A stretch of 64,000 nt of DNA from Pseudomonas sp. RIT623 (GTDB taxonomy: Bacteria > Pseudomonadota > Gammaproteobacteria > Pseudomonadales > Pseudomonadaceae), in assembly GCF_004519305.1 (NCBI RefSeq), contig NZ_SOZA01000004.1:62001-126000 (forward strand), in the 5' to 3' direction. The translations under genes and the position numbers were made by a program. The notes beneath the pieces are model-generated. The model had not been told where the DNA came from, ran no database searches, and was given only the letters and a program-made list of their open reading frames with translations. Positions 27,107-34,955 of this stretch are shown here, piece after piece. Position 1 is the stretch's first letter. The number at the start of each line of letters is the position of its first letter.

Positions 27107-27563
27107 GGGCCACTCCTTCTACTAAGCTCGGGCCGTCGCGAACGGCCATGAATTGGGGATCGCATCAGTATAGGCAAGGCGCGGCAACCTGCCGCAGGAC
27201 AGTCCGCCGAATGAATCGTGTACTGTTTCAAGATTTATCTGGAACAATCCACCTGTTTTTTGCGAACATACGTTCTCCCAGCGTGACCCTATGCGACTGA
27301 TCGGTCGCGCAACGACGTTTCTAGTCTGATGTTTACCTGCCTGCTGCTTCATGTAGTATGCATCGACGCGGACTACAAAACGTCGTTTGGAAGTCTGCCA
27401 AGGCGCCTGTGAAAATACGCCAACCGCCCGCCAGCCTGTCTGGCGAGCCGCACCCAGCCGCGCTCGATGCCGAGGGCATGCACTGGTGCCGTGTTTAGAG
27501 AAGCGCTACAGGCTTAATACAGAAGAGCGAAAGCGAAATAGCTGAGCAGAGGTGAGGCAAGCA
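27107..27563. other. Intergenic region upstream of glcB
   Basis: About 457 bases between the divergent GcvR-like gene and glcB. A 76-codon frame on the minus strand (27122-27352) has no recognisable sequence and no ribosome site, so I do not call it. A small hairpin CGCCAG-CCTGT-CTGGCG lies at 27429-27445, and AT-richer sequence at 27225-27275 could hold promoter elements. I see no convincing operator. Confidence 0.5.
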
Positions 27564-29741
27564 ATGACTGGATACGTTCAAGTCGGTGGCCTTCAGGTCG
27601 CCAAGGCCCTGTACGACTTCGTCAACGATGAAGCGATCCCTGGAACCGGCATCAAGGCCGATGAGTTCTGGGCCGGGGCGGCAGAGATCATTAAAGACCT
27701 CGCTCCAAAGAACAAAGCCCTGCTCGCCAAGCGCGACGAGCTGCAAGCCAAGATCGACGCCTGGCACCAGGCACGTCAGGGCCAGGCACACGACGCCGCG
27801 GCCTACAAAAGCTTCCTCCAGGAAATCGGCTACCTGCTGCCACAAGCCGACGATTTCCAGGCCACCACGCAGAACGTCGACGAAGAAATCGCCGTGATGG
27901 CCGGCCCACAGCTGGTGGTTCCGGTGATGAACGCCCGCTTCGCCCTGAACGCCGCCAACGCCCGTTGGGGTTCGCTGTATGACGCCCTCTACGGCACCGA
28001 CGCCATCAGCGACGAAGGCGGTGCAGAGAAAGGCCAGGGCTACAACAAGGTACGTGGCGACAAGGTAATCGCCTTCGCCCGCGCCTTCCTCGACGAAGCC
28101 GCGCCCCTGGCCGCTGGCTCTCATGTCGACTCCACCGGCTACCGCATCGAAGCCGGCAAGTTGGTGGTTGCCCTCAAGGGCGGTAGCAACAGCGGCCTGC
28201 GCGACGACGCCCAACTGATCGGTTTCCATGGCGACGCCAAGGCGCCGACAGCCGTGTTGCTCAAGCACAACGGCCTGCACTTCGAGATCCAGGTCGACGC
28301 CAGCACCCCGGTCGGCAGCACCGACGCCGCCGGCGTGAAGGACATCCTGATGGAGTCGGCGCTGACCACCATCATGGACTGCGAAGACTCGGTCGCCGCG
28401 GTCGATGCCGACGACAAGGTCATCGTCTACCGCAACTGGCTGGGCCTGATGAAGGGCGACCTGGCCGAAAGCGTGAGCAAGGGTGGCAAGACCTTCACCC
28501 GCACCATGAACCCGGACCGCGAATACGCCGCGCCCAACGGCGGCAGCGTGACCCTGCATGGTCGCTCGTTGCTGTTCGTGCGCAACGTTGGCCACCTGAT
28601 GACCAACCCGGCGATCCTCGACGCCCAGGGCAACGAGATCCCCGAGGGCATCCAGGACGGCCTGTTCACCAACCTGATCGCCCTGCACAACCTCAACGGC
28701 AACACCAGCCGCAAGAACACCCGCACCGGCAGCGTGTACATCGTCAAGCCGAAGATGCACGGCCCCGAGGAAGTGGCCTTCGCCGCCGAGATTTTCAGCC
28801 GCGTCGAAGACCTGCTGGGCATGCCGCGCAACACCGTCAAGGTCGGCATCATGGACGAGGAGCGCCGCACCACGGTCAACCTCAAGGCCTGCATCAAGGC
28901 CGCCGCCGAGCGCGTGGCGTTCATCAACACCGGTTTCCTCGACCGCACCGGCGACGAGATCCACACCTCGATGGAAGCCGGCGCCGTGGTGCGCAAGGGC
29001 GCCATGAAGAACGAGAAGTGGATCGGCGCCTACGAGAACAACAACGTAGACATCGGCCTGGCCACAGGCCTGCAGGGCCGCGCGCAGATCGGCAAGGGCA
29101 TGTGGGCCATGCCCGACCTGATGGCCGCCATGCTCGAGCAGAAGATCGCCCACCCGCTGGCCGGTGCCAACACCGCCTGGGTACCATCGCCGACCGCCGC
29201 CACCCTGCACGCCCTGCACTACCACAAGGTCGACGTGCAGGCCCGTCAGCGCGAGCTGGCCAGCCGCACCCCGGCTTCGGTCGACGACATCCTGAGCATC
29301 CCGCTGGCGGCCAACACCAATTGGTCTGCCGACGAGATCCGCAACGAGCTGGACAACAACGCCCAGGGCATCCTCGGCTATGTGGTGCGCTGGATCGACC
29401 AGGGCGTGGGTTGCTCGAAAGTGCCGGACATCAACGATGTCGGCCTGATGGAAGACCGCGCCACCCTGCGCATCTCGGCGCAGTTGCTGGCCAACTGGCT
29501 ACGCCACGGCGTGGTCACCCAGGACCAGGTGCTGGAAAGCCTCAAGCGCATGGCCGCGGTGGTCGACAAGCAGAACGCCGGTGACGCCCTGTACCGGCCG
29601 ATGGCGCCGAACTTCGATGACAACATCGCGTTCCAGGCGGCGATCGAACTGGTGATCGAAGGCGCCAAACAGCCGAACGGCTACACCGAGCCAGTGCTGC
29701 ACCGCCGTCGTCGCGAGTTCAAGGCGCGCAACGGGCTGTAA
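27564..29741 (+). CDS. glcB: Malate synthase G
   Basis: A 725-residue monomeric malate synthase of the G isoform, which condenses glyoxylate with acetyl-CoA in the glyoxylate shunt. The Mg-binding acidic segment [16 protein letters not shown] and the G-isoform [13 protein letters not shown] region are visible, and the length is exactly that of the isoform. I prefer ATG 27564 ([13 protein letters not shown]) with AGGTGAGG upstream to the GTG four codons earlier. It is monocistronic: a long REP hairpin follows, then a convergent gene. Confidence 0.96.
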   Translation: MTGYVQVGGLQVAKALYDFVNDEAIPGTGIKADEFWAGAAEIIKDLAPKNKALLAKRDELQAKIDAWHQARQGQAHDAAAYKSFLQEIGYLLPQADDFQATTQNVDEEIAVMAGPQLVVPVMNARFALNAANARWGSLYDALYGTDAISDEGGAEKGQGYNKVRGDKVIAFARAFLDEAAPLAAGSHVDSTGYRIEAGKLVVALKGGSNSGLRDDAQLIGFHGDAKAPTAVLLKHNGLHFEIQVDASTPVGSTDAAGVKDILMESALTTIMDCEDSVAAVDADDKVIVYRNWLGLMKGDLAESVSKGGKTFTRTMNPDREYAAPNGGSVTLHGRSLLFVRNVGHLMTNPAILDAQGNEIPEGIQDGLFTNLIALHNLNGNTSRKNTRTGSVYIVKPKMHGPEEVAFAAEIFSRVEDLLGMPRNTVKVGIMDEERRTTVNLKACIKAAAERVAFINTGFLDRTGDEIHTSMEAGAVVRKGAMKNEKWIGAYENNNVDIGLATGLQGRAQIGKGMWAMPDLMAAMLEQKIAHPLAGANTAWVPSPTAATLHALHYHKVDVQARQRELASRTPASVDDILSIPLAANTNWSADEIRNELDNNAQGILGYVVRWIDQGVGCSKVPDINDVGLMEDRATLRISAQLLANWLRHGVVTQDQVLESLKRMAAVVDKQNAGDALYRPMAPNFDDNIAFQAAIELVIEGAKQPNGYTEPVLHRRRREFKARNGL

Positions 29742-29755
29742 ACAGCCAGCAACGC

Positions 29756-29814
29756 ATCGCGGGGCAAGCCCGCTCCCACGCCTCTGCAGCGTGGGAGCGG
29801 GCTTGCCCCGCGAT
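29756..29814. repeat. Perfect REP hairpin between convergent glcB and a receiver gene
   Basis: Two 26-base arms (29756-29781 and 29789-29814) are exact inverted copies around a seven-base loop. Each arm carries GTGGGAGCGGGCTTGCCCCG. It lies 15 bases after the glcB stop and 6 bases from the stop of the opposite gene, so it probably ends both transcripts. Confidence 0.9.
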
Positions 29815-29819
29815 CGTTT

Positions 29820-30275
29820 TCAGACCTGATCCATTCTCAACTCACGTCGCACCAGCTCCAGGAGCTTCCCCAGGTCCACCGGTTTTAGCAGGAAATCCAC
29901 CACCCCCAGGTGCATCACGTCCACCGCCTCCTTCACATCGGTGTCGCCCGACACCACGATGATCGACAGCGCCGCCCGCTCCGACTCACGTACCTGATGG
30001 ATCAGCTCCAGGCCATCCGCCGGCTCCATGCGCAGATCAGTGATCATCAGCGCGATACGCGGCTCGTAATGCAGCTTGAGCATGGCCTCCTGCGCCCCAT
30101 CGGCCGTCATGCAGGCTATACCCCGGCTCTTCAGGTACAGGCTCAACGCCTCGCTGTTCACTGGGTTATCGTCGACCACCAGTACCACGGGCCTCGGCGC
30201 GACAGGCGCAGTCACCCCGGCCAGCGCCTCGCGCTCGGCGTCACTCAGGATGTCGTCATGCTCAGCCATGGCCAT
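29820..30275 (-). CDS. Single-domain response regulator (receiver only)
   Basis: A 151-residue protein: a 28-residue acidic N-terminal tail, then a CheY-like receiver. Acidic residues D35/D36, the phosphoacceptor Asp80 (MITD), the Ser of VVSGD and the Lys of LLKPVD are all present, so it should be phosphorylatable. There is no output domain; it is either a phosphorelay shuttle or binds a partner protein. No histidine kinase is adjacent. Starts at ATG 30275 or 30269 cannot be told apart. It diverges from the DUF294 gene. Confidence 0.88.
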   Translation of the reverse strand: MAMAEHDDILSDAEREALAGVTAPVAPRPVVLVVDDNPVNSEALSLYLKSRGIACMTADGAQEAMLKLHYEPRIALMITDLRMEPADGLELIHQVRESERAALSIIVVSGDTDVKEAVDVMHLGVVDFLLKPVDLGKLLELVRRELRMDQV

Positions 30276-30481
30276 CTCGTCAAAAAAATCTCGTTCGCAG
30301 CTTAGGACCGCAAAAGTTGCGTCACCCGGTTAGCCTTTCGTCGGGTCTTTGACAGCGCCCGCTCTAGACTTACGTCCAATGGGCACCACAGGACGGCCAG
30401 CCGACCATGGAGGCCGAGAACAACAAAGCCGACCTCTATACATAGATATATATAGTTCGGCGTAGCGATACGGTCAGCTTC

Positions 30482-32419
30482 ATGAGCAAAAAGGACGCCT
30501 ACACCCAGGCCGGCAGGACTGCGGTACTGCAGAACATCCAGGGAACCCTGCAATTTCTGCAGCGCTTCCCGCCGTTCAACCAGATGGAACACAGCCACCT
30601 GGCCTACCTGGTGGAACAGTGCCAGCTGCGCTTCTACGCGGGCGGCGAAAGCATCATCAAGCCCGCCGACGGGCCGGTCGAGCACTTCTACATCGTCAAG
30701 CAGGGCCGGGTGGTCGGCGAACGCCACCACGTGACCAAGCCAGGCACCGAGACCACCTTCGAGATCACCAGCGGCGAATGCTTCCCTTTGGCCGCGCTGC
30801 TGGGTGAACGGGCGACCCGCACCGAGCATTTGGCCGGCGAGGATACCTTCTGCCTGCAACTGAACAAGGCCGCGTTCATTCGGCTGTTCTCGATGTCCGA
30901 CGTGTTCCGCGACTTCGCCTTGCGCGGCGTCAGCAGCCTGCTCGACCAGGTCAACCAGCAAGTGCGCCAGCGCGCGGTGGAAACCCTCGGCACCCAGTAC
31001 TCGCTGAACACCCCGCTGGGCGAACTGGCGCTGCGCCATCCCGTGGTCTGCGCCGCCAACACCCCGCTGCGCGAAGCCGTGCACCTGATGCACGAACAGC
31101 AGGTCGGCAGCATCGTCATCGTCGACGCGCAGCGCTACCCTAGGGGCATCTTCACCCTGCGCGACCTGCGCCAGGTAGTGGCGGACCCAAGCGCCGAACT
31201 GACCGCGCCGATCGAACGCTACATGACACCCCGCCCCTTCTACCTCAGCCCCCAGGCCAGCGCCTTCGACGCCGCCATGGCGATGACCGAGCGGCATATC
31301 GCCCACGTCTGCCTGGTGGAGAACCAGCGCTTGTGCGGAGTGATCTCCGAACGCGACCTGTTTTCCCTGCAACGGGTCGACCTGGTGCACCTGGCGCGCA
31401 CCATCCGCCACGCGCCACGCCTGGACAACCTGGTATCGCTGCGCGGCGAGATCGGCCAGCTGGTTGAGCGCATGCTCGCCCACGGCGCCTCCTCCACGCA
31501 GATTACCCAGATCATCACCCTGCTCAACGACCACACCGTGTGCCGGGTGATCGAGCTGGCCATCGCCGAGCGCGGCGACCCTGGCGTACCGTTCAGCTGG
31601 CTGTGCTTCGGCAGCGAAGGCCGCCGCGAGCAGACCCTGCACACCGACCAGGACAACGGCATGCTGTTCGAGGCCCGCGACCACGCCGAGGCCGAGGCGA
31701 TTCGCGCCAGGCTGCTGCCGCTGGCCCAATGCATCAACCACAACCTGGCACAGTGCGGCTTCACCCTGTGCAAGGGCAACGTGATGGCCGGCAACCCCGA
31801 ACTGTGCCTGTCGCGTGGCGAATGGGCGCGGCGCTTCGCCGGCTTCGTGCGCGAGGCCAGCCCGGAAAACCTGCTGGGCTCGAGCATCTATTTCGACCTG
31901 CGCGTGGTCTGGGGTGACGAGCAAGGCTGCGAGCAGCTGCGCCAGGCCGTGCTGGAACAGGTTGCCGACAACCGCCTGTTCCAGCGCATGATGGCCGACA
32001 ACGCCCTGCGCCAGCGCCCGCCGGTGGGGCGCCTGCGCGAGTTCGTGCTGACCCGCCAGGGCGACGACAAGGCCGCCACCCTCGACCTCAAGGTGCAGGG
32101 CCTGACCCCCTTCGTCGACGGCGCCCGATTGCTGGCCCTGGCCAACGGCATTGGCGCCTGCAACACCCTTGAACGCCTGCGCCAGCTAGTGGCCAAGGGC
32201 GTCATCGAGGCGCTGGATGGCGCCGCCTATGAAGAGGCCTACCACTTCATCCAGCAGACCCGCATGCAACAGCACCAGCGCCAGAGCCGCGACAACCTGG
32301 CGTACTCCAACCGGCTCGACCCTGACAGCCTCAACCACCTGGACCGGCGCATCCTGCGCGAGTCCCTGCGCCAGGCCCAACGCCTGCAGAGCAGCCTGGC
32401 CCTGCGGTACCAGCTGTGA
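30482..32419 (+). CDS. cNMP-binding/CBS/DUF294 nucleotidyltransferase-like protein
   Basis: A 645-residue regulatory protein with an N-terminal cyclic-nucleotide-binding-like domain (about 20-150, EHFYIVKQGRVVGE), a CBS pair (about 175-300), a DUF294 nucleotidyltransferase domain with GSEGRREQTLHTDQDNG (about 380-396), and an all-helical DUF294 C-terminal domain. The nucleotidyltransferase shares the fold of GlnD/GlnE, but its target is unknown. Its last codons overlap the exonuclease start (GTGA), so the two work together. In other proteobacteria this pair lies next to acetate-transport genes (from memory); here no transporter is adjacent. The upstream 60 bases are very AT-rich. Confidence 0.88.
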   Translation: MSKKDAYTQAGRTAVLQNIQGTLQFLQRFPPFNQMEHSHLAYLVEQCQLRFYAGGESIIKPADGPVEHFYIVKQGRVVGERHHVTKPGTETTFEITSGECFPLAALLGERATRTEHLAGEDTFCLQLNKAAFIRLFSMSDVFRDFALRGVSSLLDQVNQQVRQRAVETLGTQYSLNTPLGELALRHPVVCAANTPLREAVHLMHEQQVGSIVIVDAQRYPRGIFTLRDLRQVVADPSAELTAPIERYMTPRPFYLSPQASAFDAAMAMTERHIAHVCLVENQRLCGVISERDLFSLQRVDLVHLARTIRHAPRLDNLVSLRGEIGQLVERMLAHGASSTQITQIITLLNDHTVCRVIELAIAERGDPGVPFSWLCFGSEGRREQTLHTDQDNGMLFEARDHAEAEAIRARLLPLAQCINHNLAQCGFTLCKGNVMAGNPELCLSRGEWARRFAGFVREASPENLLGSSIYFDLRVVWGDEQGCEQLRQAVLEQVADNRLFQRMMADNALRQRPPVGRLREFVLTRQGDDKAATLDLKVQGLTPFVDGARLLALANGIGACNTLERLRQLVAKGVIEALDGAAYEEAYHFIQQTRMQQHQRQSRDNLAYSNRLDPDSLNHLDRRILRESLRQAQRLQSSLALRYQL

Positions 32420-33126
32420 AGCTGTTCGCCTGGCTACGCCAGCCCATGCCCGAACTGGCCGCACCGCTGCGCCAGCGCCTGGCCCGCTTGCCGCGCCCGG
32501 CACCGGCGGCGGTGTGCTCGCTGCGCGAACAGCGCTGGGTGGTACTCGACCTGGAAACCAGCGGCCTGAACCCCAACCGCGACCAGGTCCTGTCGATTGG
32601 CGCAGTGGCCATCGAGGACGGCGCCATCGACCTGGGCCGTCCGTTCGAACGTACCCTGCACCGCCCTGAACAGAAGACCAACGCCAGCGTGCTGATCCAC
32701 GGCCTGGGCCCTAGCGCCCTGGCCGCCGGCTGCGACCCGGCCGAGGCACTGCTGGAGTTGCTGGAATTCATCGGCGACAGCCCGGTACTGGCGTTCCATG
32801 CGCCGTTCGACCAGCGCATGCTCGAACGCGCCGTGAAAGGCAGCCTGGGCCTGCGCCTGCAGCATGCGTTCCTGGATGTCGCCGACCTGGCGCCGATGCT
32901 CAACCCCGACACCGTGCTGCGCGAAGCCGGGCTGGACGACTGGATCGCCCGTTTCGGCCTTGAAGTGCAGGCTCGCCACCATGCCAGCGCCGACGCCCAG
33001 GTGACCGCCGAGCTGGCGTTGATCCTGTTCAGCCAGGCTCGCCGCCAGCAATTGGACAGCCCACTGCAACTGCGTCAGCGGCTTGGCCAATGGCAGCGAC
33101 GCAAGGTCCAGCAGCACAGCTTCTGA
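32416..33126 (+). CDS. 3'-5' exonuclease of the DnaQ/DEDDh type
   Basis: A 236-residue RNase T/DnaQ-like exonuclease. Exo I is VVLDLETSGL (Asp and Glu), Exo II is in LAFHAPFDQRML, and Exo III shows His and Asp in HHASADAQV, giving the full DEDDh set. GTG 32416 overlaps the stop of the DUF294 gene, so translation is coupled. It lacks the polymerase-binding tail of DnaQ and is shorter than an RNase T/PolC fusion. The substrate is unknown, and a nucleotide-signal or RNA target is possible. Confidence 0.88.
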   Translation: MKLFAWLRQPMPELAAPLRQRLARLPRPAPAAVCSLREQRWVVLDLETSGLNPNRDQVLSIGAVAIEDGAIDLGRPFERTLHRPEQKTNASVLIHGLGPSALAAGCDPAEALLELLEFIGDSPVLAFHAPFDQRMLERAVKGSLGLRLQHAFLDVADLAPMLNPDTVLREAGLDDWIARFGLEVQARHHASADAQVTAELALILFSQARRQQLDSPLQLRQRLGQWQRRKVQQHSF

Positions 33127-33284
33127 CTCATGCATCGCCCCCGGGAGCGGCCTTGCCGAGGCCGCGCCTACAGGAGTTACACCTAGCCTGCATAGAATCG
33201 CAAAACGTTTGCTATTGCAGCCTCTGCCATGCTGGCAATCCGATAAGCGTCAATTGCGCCACCACCCTCGCCTCTGCCACAATC

Positions 33285-33303
33285 GCGAATAATTATCGTT
33301 AGT
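33285..33303. promoter_or_regulatory. Fur-box-like operator before the ECF sigma gene
   Basis: GCGAATAATTATCGTTAGT matches 12 of 19 positions of the Fur consensus, the usual level for Pseudomonas iron-starvation sigma genes. A TATATT -10-like hexamer follows at 33309-33314. The match count was made by eye. Confidence 0.6.
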
Positions 33304-33331
33304 TAACGTATATTTTTCCGGGGGGCGTTCC

Positions 33332-33850
33332 TTGACGTCTGCGCACAGTCCACATGCCGAGCTGGTCGGGACGCTGTATCGCGACCATCGCGGCTGGCTG
33401 CTCGCCTGGCTACAGCGCAGCACCGCCTGTCGCCAGCGCGCCGAGGACCTGAGCCAGGACACCTTCGTGCGCCTGCTGGGACGCGACCAGCTGGACACCC
33501 CCCGTGAACCCCGGGCATTCCTGGCAGCCGTGGCCAAGGGCCTGCTGTTCGACCACTTTCGCCGCGCCGCCCTCGAGCAGGCCTACTTGGCGGAACTGGC
33601 ACGGGCACCAGAAGCCGAACAGCCCTCCCCTGAACTCCAGCACCTGATCCTCGAAGACCTCAAGGCCATCGACCGCTTGCTCGGCAAGCTGTCGAGCAAG
33701 GCCCGCGCGGCCTTCCTGTACAACCGCCTGGACGGCCTCGGCCACGCCGAGATCGCCGAGCGCCTGGGGGTGTCTGTGTCCCGCGTGCGCCAGTACCTCG
33801 CCCAGGGCCTGCGCCAGTGCTACATCGCCCTGTACGGGGACCCGACATGA
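33332..33850 (+). CDS. Iron-starvation ECF sigma factor (FecI family, FoxI-like)
   Basis: A 172-residue ECF sigma factor. Region 2 is visible as AEDLSQDTFVRLL and FLAAVAKGLLFDHFRRAALE, and region 4 as DGLGHAEIAERLGVSVSRVR. The start is TTG 33332, since no in-frame ATG precedes region 2; a G-rich stretch lies upstream. Its stop overlaps the FecR gene start by four bases. Together with the following receptor with a signalling domain it forms a classical cell-surface signalling set, probably repressed by Fur. Confidence 0.92.
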   Translation: MTSAHSPHAELVGTLYRDHRGWLLAWLQRSTACRQRAEDLSQDTFVRLLGRDQLDTPREPRAFLAAVAKGLLFDHFRRAALEQAYLAELARAPEAEQPSPELQHLILEDLKAIDRLLGKLSSKARAAFLYNRLDGLGHAEIAERLGVSVSRVRQYLAQGLRQCYIALYGDPT

Positions 33851-34803
33851 ACCATGCCCCAGTGTCCAGCGAGGTGCTGGAAGCGGCCATCGCCTGGAAG
33901 CTGTGCCTGGATGAAGGTAGCGGTACCCCGGATGAGCGCAACGATTTCATGCGCTGGCATGCCGCCCATGAGGAGCACGCCCGCGCCTGGCGCCAGCTGG
34001 GCGCCCTCGATCAACGCGTGCAGGCCGCCGCCGGCCCGGTGCGGCATACCCTGATGCAGTCGCGCGCTGGCCTGCGCCAGCGTCTGGGCGGGTTAGGCGG
34101 TGGCCTGGCCGGCCTGTTGCTGCTGGCTGGCTTGCTGCTCGGTGCCGGGGTTCCGACCTTGGCACCGACCTACTGGTTGGCCGACCAGCGCACCGGCACC
34201 GGCGAAATGCGCACCCTGCGCCTGGAAGACGGCACCTTGCTGAGCCTGAACACCCAGACGGCGGTGGACATCGACTTCCAGGGCGAACAGCGGCTGATCG
34301 TGCTGCACCAGGGTGAAATCTCGGTCGAGACCGGCCATGAGGACACCCGGCCGCTGCTGGTACGCACCGAGGAAGGCCGCCTGAGGCCGTTGGGCACGCG
34401 CTTCCTGGTCAAGCGCGAAGACCAGGGCACCCGCCTGGAGGTGCTGCAGGCCTCGGTAGCCGCCAAGCCGCAGAACAGCGGCGATGAACAAGTGCTACGC
34501 GAGGGCCAGCAAGTGTTGATGAGCGCCGACGGCCTGGGCCGGGTTGCCCCAGTGGCGCCGGGCAGCGATGCCTGGACCCGCGGCATGCTGGTTGTGGACA
34601 ACGTGCGCCTGGCCGAGCTGCTGGCCACCCTCGGCCAATACCGCAGCGGCCACCTGGGCGTCGCCGACGAGGTGGCCGACCTGCGCGTGAGCGGTAGCTT
34701 CCCGCTGGCCGACACCGACCTGGCCCTGGCCTCGCTGCTGCCGGCGCTGCCAGTGAAGATCGAACGGCACACGCCGTGGTGGGTGACCGTCACCGCCAGA
34801 TAA
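33847..34803 (+). CDS. FecR-family anti-sigma regulator (FoxR-like)
   Basis: A 318-residue inner-membrane regulator: N-terminal DUF4880-like cytoplasmic domain (1-75, EAAIAWKLCLDEG, MRWHAAHEEH), one transmembrane helix (about 83-103) and a periplasmic FecR domain. A Gly183-Thr184 pair in RPLGTRFLV fits the conserved G-T self-cleavage site described for FoxR-type proteins; this correspondence is inferred. The C-terminal STN-like segment (LADTDLALASLLPALP) may contact the receptor. It overlaps the sigma gene (ATGA), and ATG 33847 was chosen on that basis. Confidence 0.92.
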   Translation: MNHAPVSSEVLEAAIAWKLCLDEGSGTPDERNDFMRWHAAHEEHARAWRQLGALDQRVQAAAGPVRHTLMQSRAGLRQRLGGLGGGLAGLLLLAGLLLGAGVPTLAPTYWLADQRTGTGEMRTLRLEDGTLLSLNTQTAVDIDFQGEQRLIVLHQGEISVETGHEDTRPLLVRTEEGRLRPLGTRFLVKREDQGTRLEVLQASVAAKPQNSGDEQVLREGQQVLMSADGLGRVAPVAPGSDAWTRGMLVVDNVRLAELLATLGQYRSGHLGVADEVADLRVSGSFPLADTDLALASLLPALPVKIERHTPWWVTVTAR

Positions 34804-34955
34804 ACCCACACCTAACAGCCCTTTGTAAGAGCTGGCTTGCCGGCTCGCAAAGGCTTGTGCAAATCAGTCGCATTTTTTTTCACGCCCCCCCTGTCACTTT
34901 CCCACTCTCGCTCGGCAAGGAAGCAGTCAGCACTATTTCGTCGAGGAGCCGCTGC

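Noticed and set aside
27122..27352. A 76-codon frame on the minus strand in the glcB upstream gap
   Set aside because: No ribosome site, no similarity to any family I know, and atypical composition; probably chance.
27495..29225. A 576-codon open frame opposite glcB
   Set aside because: Antisense shadow; the plus strand is an unmistakable malate synthase G.
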